From Alphaproteobacteria bacterium (lineage in GTDB: Bacteria > Pseudomonadota > Alphaproteobacteria > Ferrovibrionales > Ferrovibrionaceae): 64,000 nucleotides of DNA. Below the pieces are notes generated by a model that searched no databases, was not told the DNA's origin, and was given only the letters and a program-made list of their open reading frames with translations. The translations under genes were made by a program, and so were the position numbers. Positions 1 through 8,390 of this stretch are shown in pieces (positions within the stretch are counted from its first letter, which is position 1; each line of letters begins with the position of its first letter). The DNA is taken from the NCBI GenBank assembly GCA_947473805.1, contig CANJGB010000007.1, positions 59,533-123,532 on the forward strand, written 5' to 3'.

Positions 1-1916
1 GTGACGCACTTGTTGACCACCTTCTGGATCTCTGCGTTGCTCGGCCAGATGTCCTTCAGATAGACCGGCTTGCCCTTCTGGTCGGTGCCCAGCGGGTCGC
101 GCGTGATGTCGATCGTCAGCGAACCGGCAATGGCATAGGCCACGACCAGCAGCGGCGAGGCCAGGTAGTTGGTCTTCACCTGGGCGTGAACGCGGCCCTC
201 GAAGTTGCGGTTGCCCGAGATCACCGCACCGGCGGTGATGTCGTTGTCGGTGATCGCCTTGGCCACGTTGTCCGGCAGCGGGCCGGAATTGCCGATGCAG
301 GTCGTGCAGCCATAGCCGACCAGGTTGAAGCCCAGCTTGTCGAGGTCCTTCTGCACCCCGGCCTTGGCGAAATAGTCGGTGACCACCTGGCTGCCCGGCG
401 CCAGCGAGGTCTTGACCCACGGCTTGACGCGCAGGCCGCGCTTGACCGCGTTGCGCGCCAGCAGGCCGGCGCCCAGCATGACGCTGGGGTTCGACGTGTT
501 GGTGCAGCTGGTGATCGCCGCGATGACCACGTCGCCATGGCCCAGGTCCCAGTTCGCGCCATCCACCTTGAAGCGCTGGCCGTTCTCTTCCGGCGTCTTC
601 TTGGTGAAGGTCGGCAAGGCGGTGATGTACTCGCTGGCGACGTTCGACAGGGCGACGCGGCCTTCCGGCCGGCTCGGTCCCGCCATCGACGGCTCGACGG
701 TGGCGAGGTCCAGCTCCAGCGCGTCGGTGAACACCGGGTCCGGCGTCTTCGGCGTGCGGAACATGCCCTGCGCCTTGGCATAGGCCTCGACCAGGGCGAC
801 GCGCTTGGCGTCGCGGCCGGTGCGCTTCAGGAACGACAGCGTCTCGGCGTCGACCGGGAAGAAGCCGCAGGTCGCGCCATATTCCGGCGCCATGTTGGCG
901 ATGGTCGCGCGGTCGGCCAGCGCCAGTTCGTTCAGGCCGGGGCCGTAGAACTCGACGAACTTGTTGACCACGCCCTTCTTGCGCAGCATCTGCGTGATGG
1001 TCAGTACCAGATCGGTGGCCGTCGCGCCTTCCTTGACCTTGCCGGTCAGCTTGAAGCCGACCACTTCCGGCAGCAGCATCGGCATCGGCTGGCCCAGCAT
1101 GCAGGCCTCGGCTTCGATGCCGCCGACGCCCCAGCCCAGCACGCCCAGCGCGTTGACCATGGTGGTGTGGCTGTCGGTGCCGACCAGCGTGTCGGGATAG
1201 GCGATCTCGGCGCCGGCCAGGCGGCCGGTCCACACCGTCTGCGCCAGGTATTCCAGGTTCACCTGATGGCAGATGCCGGTGCCCGGCGGGACGACGCGGA
1301 AATTGGCGAACGAGTTCGAACCCCAGCGCAGGAAGGTGTAGCGGTCGGTGTTCAGCTGGTATTCGCGCTCGACGTTCTTCTTGAACGAGTCCTTGTGGCC
1401 GAAGCTGTGCACGCCGACCGAGTGGTCGATGACCAGGTCAACCGGCACCAGCGGGTTGATCTTCTCCGGGTTGCCGCCCAGGTTCTTCATGGCGTCGCGC
1501 ATGGCGGCCAGGTCGACCACTGCGGGCACGCCGGTATAGTCCTGCATCAGCACGCGGGCCGGGCGATAGGCGATCTCGCGGTCCGACTTGCCTTCCTTCA
1601 ACCAGCCGGCAAAGGCCTTGATGTCGTCGGTCTTGACCGACGAGCCGTCCTCGTTGCGCAGCAGGTTTTCCAGCAGCACCTTGAGCGAGAAGGGCAGGCG
1701 CGAGAAATCGACGCCCAGCGCCTTTTCCGCCGCCTTGAGGCTGTAATAGGAATAGGCCTTGGTGCCGACCTTCAGGGTCTTGCGGGTCTTCAGCGAGTCG
1801 CGGCCGACCGAGGTGGTATCCGGCAGGGCAACCTTCCGGGCGGGCGCCTTCTTAACGGATTTTGGACGTACGGCGGCCTTCTTCGCGACTTTCTTCGCGA
1901 CCTTCCTGACGGGCAC
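1..1916 (-). CDS. acnA: aconitate hydratase AcnA, C-terminus cut by window edge
   Basis: TCA-cycle enzyme interconverting citrate and isocitrate through a 4Fe-4S cluster. About 638 of the usual ~890-900 residues are present; the rest lies beyond base 1. The AcnA core reads clearly ([15 protein letters not shown] near the start, later [14 protein letters not shown] and [12 protein letters not shown] carrying cluster cysteines). I chose GTG at 1916 because an AAGGAG site lies six bases upstream; the nearby ATG at 1921 is in another frame and too close to it. This start gives a basic leader of about 35 residues ([21 protein letters not shown]) ahead of the normal beginning, with no ATG, GTG or TTG between leader and core. 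The family call is certain; the leader's role is unknown. Confidence 0.96.
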   Translation of the reverse strand, partial: MPVRKVAKKVAKKAAVRPKSVKKAPARKVALPDTTSVGRDSLKTRKTLKVGTKAYSYYSLKAAEKALGVDFSRLPFSLKVLLENLLRNEDGSSVKTDDIKAFAGWLKEGKSDREIAYRPARVLMQDYTGVPAVVDLAAMRDAMKNLGGNPEKINPLVPVDLVIDHSVGVHSFGHKDSFKKNVEREYQLNTDRYTFLRWGSNSFANFRVVPPGTGICHQVNLEYLAQTVWTGRLAGAEIAYPDTLVGTDSHTTMVNALGVLGWGVGGIEAEACMLGQPMPMLLPEVVGFKLTGKVKEGATATDLVLTITQMLRKKGVVNKFVEFYGPGLNELALADRATIANMAPEYGATCGFFPVDAETLSFLKRTGRDAKRVALVEAYAKAQGMFRTPKTPDPVFTDALELDLATVEPSMAGPSRPEGRVALSNVASEYITALPTFTKKTPEENGQRFKVDGANWDLGHGDVVIAAITSCTNTSNPSVMLGAGLLARNAVKRGLRVKPWVKTSLAPGSQVVTDYFAKAGVQKDLDKLGFNLVGYGCTTCIGNSGPLPDNVAKAITDNDITAGAVISGNRNFEGRVHAQVKTNYLASPLLVVAYAIAGSLTIDITRDPLGTDQKGKPVYLKDIWPSNAEIQKVVNKCV

Positions 1917-2155
1917 GGCATTCTCCTTAGGGGTGCGCCTTGGCGCAGACGAACGGGATGGCCGCAGTTTGCCAAGGCGAGCGCGGCAAATCCAGCGGCG
2001 CGTGCCGGATTTGGCCCCCGTTTCCCCGAAACGAGACCATCCGACGCGCTGCGCCACTATAAGCGGCACGGCATTTGCTCTTCGTTAATGCGAGGCTGGT
2101 CGACTCCAGCAAATCCGCCATTCCCTCCAGTGGCGGCAGTTCAAACCGGGACACC

Positions 2156-2671
2156 ATGATCCATTCTGCGTCTCCTTTCCGTCCATTCCTCCGCACGGCC
2201 CTCGGGCTGGGTGCGCTGGCGCTTGCGGTGGGCGGCTACTGGATGACGCGTCCGGACCTCATTCCCGACCCCTCGCCCGAGGAACTGGGCCGGCTCAGTC
2301 CCGCCGCCGGCGGCGATGCCACCGGTCAGATGACAATCAGCATGGTGATCCCCGCCCAGCTGGCCGCCACCGTGCCGACCGCCATCCGGGTCGAACGCAC
2401 CGGCCGCGCGGCTTCTTCCAGCCCGTTCAACCTCTGTTTCGATGGCACGACCGGCGCCGGCTACCGCCTCAGCATGGCCGATGCCGTCCCGACCCAGCAG
2501 CTGGTTCGCCTGGGCAGCAACGGTCCGGCCGTTGTCGCCGGCGGTGCGGCGCCCAGTGCTGTCATGACCCAGTCGTGCCGCGAGGCCGACAGCCGCCCGT
2601 TCAGCCTGCAATATGCCGAGGCTCCGGCAGCGTTCGACCGGCCGGTCACGGTCATGGTTACGCCCCAGTAG
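2156..2671 (+). CDS. secreted fimbrial-subunit-like protein (SCPU/Csu-type)
   Basis: A 171-residue exported protein with an N-terminal hydrophobic segment (about residues 12-28). The mature part has a beta-rich pattern: SMVIPAQ, PTAIRVER, FNLCFDGTTGAGYRLSM, a second cysteine (QSCREAD) and a terminal VTVMVTPQ strand. The same pattern recurs in the broken gene just downstream, and a PapD-like chaperone gene follows, so I infer a spore-coat-U/Csu-type pilin-like subunit. ATG at 2156 gives the shortest form with a sensible signal segment; longer in-frame starts lie in the acnA leader region. No strong ribosome site is visible. The fold is inferred from neighbours and weak motif likeness, so the function is tentative. 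With its partners decayed it is probably not assembled. Confidence 0.55.
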   Translation: MIHSASPFRPFLRTALGLGALALAVGGYWMTRPDLIPDPSPEELGRLSPAAGGDATGQMTISMVIPAQLAATVPTAIRVERTGRAASSSPFNLCFDGTTGAGYRLSMADAVPTQQLVRLGSNGPAVVAGGAAPSAVMTQSCREADSRPFSLQYAEAPAAFDRPVTVMVTPQ

Positions 2672-2761
2672 TCAGGACTAAACGCCTAGGTTTTTCCGGC
2701 CCGAACAGGTTTAGCCTTCCAGACGTTACCGCAGAGAGCGGCGACGTGCGCTGGAGGGCAC

Positions 2762-3169
2762 ATGTCGGGTTGGGGAAACGTCGGCCACACGGGCGGCGCA
2801 GTGCTTCTGTCGGGGGCGCTGGCGTTCCTCGTGTGCCCGGCCGCCGCCGACCCGCTGGCCAACACCGCCCAGGTGCGCATCAGCCTCACCATTCCCGCCC
2901 GCGCCACCAGCCCGACCGCGCTGCGCATCGCCGGCACCGCCAGCCAGTCCTTCGACCTGTGCCTCGGCACCCCGTCCGGCTTCCGCATCTAGCCGGCCGC
3001 AACCAATGCCGGCACACTCGTTCGCCGCGACGGCATCCGCCAGGCGCCGGGCCAGGTCGGTGACGTGCGCAGCGGCGCGTGCGCGGAGGAGATCGACTAC
3101 CGGCTCGACTTCGGTGCGACGGCGCCAACCTTCTCTGCCGCCAATACTTTCGTTATCATCCCGCAGTGA
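2762..3169 (+). pseudogene. fimbrial-subunit-like gene with internal TAG stop
   Basis: ATG at 2762 follows a good GGAGGG site and opens a signal peptide (about residues 10-30) and a domain resembling the upstream subunit (ISLTIPARATSPTALRIAG, then FDLCLGTPSGFRI). The frame then meets TAG at 2990-2992. Past the stop the same frame stays open to TGA at 3167, giving PAATNAGTLVRRDG, a GACAEEIDYRLDFG stretch holding the expected second cysteine, and a terminal TFVIIPQ strand. This matches the neighbour's architecture, so it reads as one 135-codon gene broken by a single nonsense codon. Translation would give only a 76-residue fragment. A sequencing error at one base cannot be excluded. Confidence 0.7.
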
Positions 3170-3180
3170 TTCGGTCCGGG

Positions 3181-3861
3181 GTGGTTGGTTTGAAAAGCAG
3201 TCTGTCGTTCGCCGCCGTCCTGTTCGCCGCGCTGGCGGGCCTGGCCGCGCCAGCGCGGGCGCAGATGATCCTGAACAAGGTCTCGCTCGAATTCGCGTCA
3301 GGTGGCGCGCCGCGTGACGATATCGAGGTCACTAATTCCGGCAGCGAGACGCTGTACGTCCAGATCGAACCGAACCGCATCCACGATCCCGGCACGCCGC
3401 AGGAAAAGCGCGTGCTGTACCGCGACCCGGCCGAACTGGGCCTGCTCATCACGCCCAGCCGGCTGGTGGTCCCGCCGGGCCAGACCCAGGTGGTGCGCAT
3501 CGCCGTGGTCGACCCCTGCAAGGAAAGTGACAAGGTCTACCGCCTGACGGTGCGCCCCGTGGTGGGCGAGGTGAAGTCCGCCGAGACCGCGATCAAGGTG
3601 GTCATCGCCTATGACGTGCTCGTGATCCTGCGCCCGCCCAACCCGAAGGCGGACCTGAAGACCGAACGCGCCGGTCGCAAGATGACGCTGTCGAACACCG
3701 GCAATTCCAGCATCCTGCTGTCGCAGGGCAAGCAGTGCGATGCATCGGGCAATAACTGCCAGGTGATCCCGCCGTACCGGCTGTATCCCGGCCGACCTGA
3801 TGCAGCAGATGGTTGCCGACCAGCGCAAGGTGGCGGAGCGTCAGGCGCAGGTCGCCCTTGA
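3181..3861 (+). pseudogene. PapD-like periplasmic pilus chaperone, 3' end lost
   Basis: The reading frame encodes a signal peptide (ending PARA-Q) and then a PapD/Csu-type chaperone: VSLEFASGGAPRDDIEVTNSG, LYVQIEPNRI, LLITPSRLVVPPGQTQVVRI, YRLTVRPVVGEV, and a second-domain stretch MTLSNTGNSSILLSQGKQCD. Likeness ends at about residue 203 (IPPYRLYPG, base ~3789), where a family member would still need its last strands (~230-250 residues). The remaining 20-odd codons are read out of frame through the stress-protein gene that follows. GTG at 3181 is the only reasonable start. No usher gene is present. I infer a deletion that removed the chaperone tail and whatever lay between. Confidence 0.75.
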
Positions 3862-4450
3862 TCGTGCCCGCGCTGCGTCCGTCGACGTCCGCTCAGTGAT
3901 CCGCCAGGCGCCCGCAGCCTATTCTGTCATCGATGCCGCCGCTGCCGCCGACCTTGTGATCATGGGGCAGCCCAATCCCGATGCGACGCCGGCAGGCGAT
4001 CCGTCTCTGCCGGCCGATGTGATCCTGGGCTGCGGCCGCCCGGTGCTGTGCGTCCCGTATGCGGGCGACCATCGCAACGCGGGCAGGCGCATCATGGTGG
4101 CATGGAACGGCACGGCGCCCTCCGCCCGCGCAGTGCACGATGCGCTGCCGCTGCTCGTCGCCGCTGACCAAGTGATTGTCACAAGTGTCGGTGACCTGCC
4201 AGAGGGCAAGGTCGGTCTTGCCGGCCTGGTCGAACATCTCGGTCGCCATGGCGTTAAGGCGGTGGCGAAGCCGCTGCCCGCCACCAGCAGCGATGCCGGC
4301 AGTATCATTCTGGGCGCGGTCTCCGACACCGGTGCGGACCTGCTTGTCATGGGTGCCTATGGCCATTCGCGCATGCGCGAGTTCGTGCTGGGCGGCACCA
4401 GCAAGACCATCATCCAGTCGATGACGGTGCCGGTCCTGCTGTCCCATTGA
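3790..4450 (+). pseudogene. universal stress protein (UspA family), 5' end missing
   Basis: The frame is clearly the tail of a tandem UspA-type protein. It starts inside the first domain (ADLMQQMVADQRKVAERQAQ, then DLVIMGQPNPDATP and PVLCVPYAG). A second domain follows with RRIMVAWNGTAPSARAVHDA and the nucleotide-binding-like end GADLLVMGAYGHSRMREFVLGG...MTVPVLLSH. Relatives of ~280 residues carry roughly 60-80 more N-terminal residues, absent here because the sequence turns into the pilus chaperone gene at about 3789. An ATG at 3800 could give a 216-residue product, but it lacks the first domain's start and has no evident ribosome site. Codon use and the C-terminus look normal. Confidence 0.75.
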
Positions 4451-4520
4451 CGGGCGCGGGCAGGGGAATGCGCGTTGCCTCGCCGGGGGGGTTCCGTTAT
4501 GGTCCGCCCGTTTCCGGCCG

Positions 4521-4597
4521 GCACCCGTAGCTCAGCTGGATAGAGCGTCGCCCTCCGAAGGCGAAGGTCACACGTTCGAATCGTGTCGGGTGCGCCA
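4521..4597 (+). tRNA. tRNA-Arg (CCG)
   Basis: A complete cloverleaf can be folded by eye: acceptor arm GCACCCG pairing with CGGGTGC, D-arm GCTCAGCTGGATAGAGC, anticodon stem TCGCC/GGCGA around loop CTCCGAA (anticodon CCG), and T-arm ACACG-TTCGAAT-CGTGT. The 3' CCA is encoded. A weak promoter-like TTGCCT...TTATGG pair lies about 30 bases upstream. Confidence 0.97.
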
Positions 4598-4653
4598 ACC
4601 TCTCCTTATCTGTCGCCAAAGGCTCGATCCGGTGATCGTGCGGAGAGTGTCGC

Positions 4654-5379
4654 TTGTTCAGAAATTACACCCTACGGATCGGCACGGCCGGGTGGAGCGT
4701 GCCGGCGCGGTATGTCGCGCAGGTGCCGCCGGGCGGCACCTATCTCGAACGCTATGCCCGCTGTCTCAACGCCGTCGAGATCAATTCATCCTTCTATCGT
4801 CCGCACCGCCGCGCCACCTACGAACGGTGGGCCGGCAGCACGCCGCCCGGCTTCCGTTTCGCGGTGAAGGTGCCGAAGGCGATCACGCATCAGCAGCGGC
4901 TTGCCGACTGCGGCGCGTTGATGGAGCGGTTTGTGGGCGAAGTCACGGGCCTGGGCGACAGGCTGGGCGTCCTGCTGGTGCAATTGCCGCCGTCCCTGGC
5001 TTTCAACCTGCCCGTCGCCGATCGGTTCTTCGACGACCTGCGTGAGCGTATCGATACGCCTGTGGCGCTAGAACCGCGGCACGCCAGCTGGTTCACCCCT
5101 GACGTGGATGACTGGCTGACAACACAACAGATTGCGCGGGTCGCTGCCGACCCTGCTCCCGTGAAAGATGCAGATACGCCGGCTGGCTGGAACGGCCTGG
5201 CCTATTACCGCTGGCACGGCGCGCCGCGTATCTACCACTCAGACTATAACGAGGCCGCGCTCGCATCGCTCAAGCTGCGGCTAGGCGCCAGCATCGCGCG
5301 CGGCATACCTACGTGGTGCATCTTCGACAACACCGCGCTGGGCGCTGCACTCGGCAATGCACTTGCAGTCTCGGACTAG
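4654..5379 (+). CDS. DUF72 family protein (YecE-like)
   Basis: A 241-residue TIM-barrel-like protein of the DUF72 family. It shows the family opening RIGTAGWSVPARY, the NAVEINSSFYRPHR motif (about residues 40-54), FRFAVKVPKAITH, LLVQLPPSLAFN and VALEPRHASWF, then the YYRWHGAPRIYHSDY block near the end. The family is widespread and its activity is not established; a nuclease-like or metal-dependent role has been suggested. It starts at TTG 4654, after a GGAGAG site. It lies just after tRNA-Arg and overlaps the convergent downstream gene by four bases. Confidence 0.9.
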   Translation: MFRNYTLRIGTAGWSVPARYVAQVPPGGTYLERYARCLNAVEINSSFYRPHRRATYERWAGSTPPGFRFAVKVPKAITHQQRLADCGALMERFVGEVTGLGDRLGVLLVQLPPSLAFNLPVADRFFDDLRERIDTPVALEPRHASWFTPDVDDWLTTQQIARVAADPAPVKDADTPAGWNGLAYYRWHGAPRIYHSDYNEAALASLKLRLGASIARGIPTWCIFDNTALGAALGNALAVSD

Positions 5380-5744
5380 AATCGCATCCGGCTGAACAGG
5401 CCCACCTTCGTCTCGTTGCTGCCGGTGTCGTGCTGCACGACCGGCCGCAGGATATAGCCGTCGGTGACATAGGCGCCGATCGCCGCGCCCAGGATGTCGG
5501 CGCCGACGTCGAGCAGGGAGATGCGTTTGTCCACCGCCACTTCGTACAGAATGCCGCCGGCAACTGTGGTGCCGAAGCCGATCAGGAAGCGGTTCTCCGG
5601 CGAGAACTCGTTGGCCACCGCAGTCACGGCACCCGCGATGAGCGCGGTGCCGACCACGTGGCTGGCTTCGCTGTTGAAGCTGTCCGATGCCTGGGCCTGG
5701 TGTGCCGCCAGCAAAAGGCTGACAGCGAGAATGGTCTTTTTCAT
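5376..5744 (-). CDS. small exported glycine-rich protein, possibly YfiM-like
   Basis: A 122-residue protein with a clean signal peptide (MKKTILAVSLLLAAHQAQA-S). The body is mostly two small-residue helices (VVGTALIAGAVTAVANE and FGTTVAGGILYEVAVDK) followed by DVGADILGAAIGAYVTDGY. The order small-residue helix, NEY-like turn, GxxKE-like helix, DxxADxxGxxxG resembles the YfiM group of small envelope proteins. This is a likeness by pattern only. The start was placed at the MKK because the longer frame adds residues before the signal peptide. It is probably periplasmic or outer-membrane associated; function unknown. Confidence 0.75.
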   Translation of the reverse strand: MKKTILAVSLLLAAHQAQASDSFNSEASHVVGTALIAGAVTAVANEFSPENRFLIGFGTTVAGGILYEVAVDKRISLLDVGADILGAAIGAYVTDGYILRPVVQHDTGSNETKVGLFSRMRF

Positions 5745-5838
5745 AAAATCCCCCGCGATCAATCGGAATTTGCTATCGCGGGAACCGAGAACGCTCAAGT
5801 CCGGATCGCGTTCCGACCGGCCGTAAATAAACTGTCGC

Positions 5839-6303
5839 CTACAGCCCCAGGTCGCTTAGTCCCGGATGGTCGTCGGGGCGGCGGCCCTGGGGCCAGCGGA
5901 ACTTGCGGTCGGCCTCTTTGATCGGCAGGTCGTTGATGCTGGCGATGCGCTCCTTCATCAGGCCGTTTTCGTCGAATGCCCAGTTTTCGTTGCCATAGCT
6001 GCGGAACCACTGGCCGCTGTCGTCACGCCATTCATAGGCAAAGCGCACGGCGATGCGGTCGGCGTGGAAGGCCCACACCTCCTTGATCAGGCGGTACTCC
6101 AGCTCGCGGTTCCACTTGCGGGTCAGGAACGCTTCGATGGCGGCGCGCCCCTCGATGAACTCCGCGCGGTTATGCCAGCGGCTGTCGGGCGTATAGGCCA
6201 GGGCGCAGCGCGCCGGGTCACGGCTGTTCCAGGCATCCTCGGCCATGCGCGCCTTCTGGGCGGCAGTCTCGGTGGTGAAGGGCGGCAAAGGCGGGCGGCT
6301 CAT
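5839..6303 (-). CDS. DUF1348 / NTF2-like SnoaL-fold protein
   Basis: A 154-residue cytoplasmic protein of the DUF1348 family, which has an NTF2-like cone fold. Landmarks are the helix [17 protein letters not shown], the TPDSRWHNR segment, [17 protein letters not shown], the strand [20 protein letters not shown] and the C-terminal [15 protein letters not shown]. Family members are usually about 150 residues and generally annotated without a known substrate. It follows the LysE gene on the same strand 13 bases after that gene's stop, so the LtrA-LysE-DUF1348 trio could be one transcript. Confidence 0.88.
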   Translation of the reverse strand: MSRPPLPPFTTETAAQKARMAEDAWNSRDPARCALAYTPDSRWHNRAEFIEGRAAIEAFLTRKWNRELEYRLIKEVWAFHADRIAVRFAYEWRDDSGQWFRSYGNENWAFDENGLMKERIASINDLPIKEADRKFRWPQGRRPDDHPGLSDLGL

Positions 6304-6316
6304 CGCTTCTCTCCTG

Positions 6317-6955
6317 TCATGCGGCGCGGCGTTCCAGCGCCAGGCGCACGGCCAAAGCGGTGAGCACGCCGGCCATGGCCCAGCGCTGCAGTTTCAGCCA
6401 GCCCGGCCGGGTTGCAAACCACGCGGCGACCGAGCCGGCGGTGAACACGATCATCAGGTTGATGGTGAAGCTGATCGCGATCTGCGTCACGCCCAGCGCC
6501 ACGCTCTGCAGCAGCACGTTACCTTCGGCCGGATCGATGAACTGCGGCAGCAGCGAAAGATAAAGCACCGCAATCTTCGGGTTCAGCAGATTGGTGACCA
6601 GGCCCATGGCGAACAGCTTGCGCGGCCCGTCCATGCCCAGGTCTTGCCGCGGCTGCAGCACCGAGCGTGCACCCGGGCGCACAGCGCTCCACGCCAGCCA
6701 CAGCAGATAGGCCGCGCCCGCCCATTGCAGCACCTCGTAGGCCAGCGGCACCGCCAGCAGCAGTGCGGTCAGGCCGAATGCCGCGCACAGCATGTAGAAG
6801 ACGAAGCCCAGGATCACGCCCAGCAGCGAGATGAACCCGGCCAGGCGGCCTTGCATGATCGAGCGCGACAGCAGGTAGATCATGTTTGGCCCGGGCGTCA
6901 GCACCATGCCGAGGCAAACAAGGGCGAAGGCCGCGAGATTGCCGGCGGAGATCAT
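6317..6955 (-). CDS. LysE/RhtB-family amino-acid exporter
   Basis: A 212-residue inner-membrane protein with about six hydrophobic segments. The family signature is near the start: [32 protein letters not shown] (positions ~19-50, quoted in parts: [24 protein letters not shown]). Also seen are AAYLLWLAW and the [18 protein letters not shown] motif at ~122-139. Members export amino acids or homoserine lactones; the substrate here is unknown. ATG at 6955 overlaps the stop of the upstream ltrA-like gene (ATGA), implying translational coupling. Confidence 0.92.
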   Translation of the reverse strand: MISAGNLAAFALVCLGMVLTPGPNMIYLLSRSIMQGRLAGFISLLGVILGFVFYMLCAAFGLTALLLAVPLAYEVLQWAGAAYLLWLAWSAVRPGARSVLQPRQDLGMDGPRKLFAMGLVTNLLNPKIAVLYLSLLPQFIDPAEGNVLLQSVALGVTQIAISFTINLMIVFTAGSVAAWFATRPGWLKLQRWAMAGVLTALAVRLALERRAA

Positions 6956-8166
6956 GTCTCCACTCCATGCGAATGCACGCCGTCGCCGCCTTCCGAGGGT
7001 TTCAGCGAAATGCTCTCCCAAACCGCGACGGTGATCAGGATCGCCGTCGCCGCCGCGCCCAGCGCCAGTGGCGCGATGCTGGTGCCCAGCGGAATGGTCA
7101 GGCCCAGCAACGCCAAGCCGACCATGTGCGACAGCGGGGGCCGGCCGTAGACCGACCATTTGAACAGCAGGTTGCCGACCAGATAGATCGCCGGGCCACC
7201 GACGATGGCCGCGGCGGCGGCGGCGTCCGCATGGCCCAGCGGGTGCGCGAGCGTCAGTTCGTCCGCCACGGCGCAGACGATGATGCCGGCAACCAGCAGG
7301 ATGTGAATATAGGTGTAGTTGGCGCGCGCCAGCCGTCCCGGGTCTGCCGCGTGACTGATGTTGTGGCTGGCCTTCTCGGCGCCGATGTTGAAGTAGATCC
7401 ACCACATCGCAACGCTGCCGCCGAAGGCGCTCGCGAACGCGGCCAGGTTGACCCACGTCCACTCCAGGGTGGCGAACGTCGCGCCTGTCACCAGCACCGA
7501 TTCCCCCAAGGCGATGATGACGAACAGGCCGCATCGTTCCGCCATGTGCCCGCCCTCGATCGCCCAGTCCGCGGTCGCCGAGCCGCCCAGGCCGGGCGTC
7601 CAGAAGCCCGCCGACGGCCCGGCGAATTCGATCAGCAGCGCCACCAGCCACAGGACGAAGCGAATGTTTCCCTCCGCCATGCCGCCCGCGATCCAAAACA
7701 GCCCCGAGAGGATCAGCCACGCCGTGATGCGCTGGAAGTTGAGGAAGTTGGCCCGGTGGTGTTGCCGCGTCGCCCATAGCATGAACAGGCTGCGGCCCAC
7801 CTGCATGACGACATAGGCGATGGCGAAGGCGAGGCCCGCCTCGCCGAACGCCCTGGGCAGCGAGGTGGACAGAATCAGCCCCGCCAGCATCAGCACGAAC
7901 AGCATCAGGCGCACCGGCGGCTGGTCCGGATCGACCCAGTTGGTCACCCACGAGGTGAAGATCCACACCCACCACACCGCCATCAGCATCAGCACTGCCT
8001 GCGCGGCGCCGAACGGAGTCAGGTGGGTGACCATGGTGTGCGAGATCTGGGTGACCGCGAAGACGAACACGAGGTCGAAGAACAGTTCGACGAAGGTCAC
8101 CCGGTGGTGCTCGCCCCCATGCCGCTTCGGCCGGAGGATGCTTTTCCGCGCGCCCAGAACCGCCAT
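6952..8166 (-). CDS. LtrA-family low-temperature-requirement membrane protein
   Basis: A 404-residue polytopic membrane protein of the bacterial LtrA family. It has the family N-terminus (VTFVELFFDLVFVFAVTQIS, residues ~23-42), ten or more hydrophobic segments, and the central motif HMAERCGLFVIIALGESVLV. LtrA was named from a cold-growth phenotype in Listeria; the biochemical role is unclear. It begins with MAVLGARKS and is first in a run with LysE and DUF1348. The upstream 224 bases, shared with a divergent solute-binding protein gene, must hold both promoters. Confidence 0.9.
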   Translation of the reverse strand: MAVLGARKSILRPKRHGGEHHRVTFVELFFDLVFVFAVTQISHTMVTHLTPFGAAQAVLMLMAVWWVWIFTSWVTNWVDPDQPPVRLMLFVLMLAGLILSTSLPRAFGEAGLAFAIAYVVMQVGRSLFMLWATRQHHRANFLNFQRITAWLILSGLFWIAGGMAEGNIRFVLWLVALLIEFAGPSAGFWTPGLGGSATADWAIEGGHMAERCGLFVIIALGESVLVTGATFATLEWTWVNLAAFASAFGGSVAMWWIYFNIGAEKASHNISHAADPGRLARANYTYIHILLVAGIIVCAVADELTLAHPLGHADAAAAAAIVGGPAIYLVGNLLFKWSVYGRPPLSHMVGLALLGLTIPLGTSIAPLALGAAATAILITVAVWESISLKPSEGGDGVHSHGVET

Positions 8167-8390
8167 AACCCTGTCCCTGACCCAAATCGGGTCACCATTG
8201 CGGTTAACCCATAGCCCGTTTCAGGCTGATTTGGTTGGCCAGAAGTGACTATTTTGGGATATATCCTTTGGCCATGCGGTTGCCCATCCCCTCGCTTGCG
8301 GATGGTGCACTGCAAAAGCCTTGGAGGGGGCAGTGAGCGGCGAAGACCGCCACCGTACCTTCCCGGAAACGCTAACAGGAGAGATATAAA

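Noticed and set aside
186..2159. 657-residue plus-strand open frame opposite aconitase
   Set aside because: It is the antisense shadow of acnA, arising from GC-rich codon bias; its residues (many H, R, D, Q, V, A) resemble no family and the minus-strand frame is a textbook aconitase.
8259..8268. GGATATATCC palindrome upstream of the first solute-binding protein
   Set aside because: A ten-base palindrome alone can occur by chance and no flanking symmetry supports an operator.
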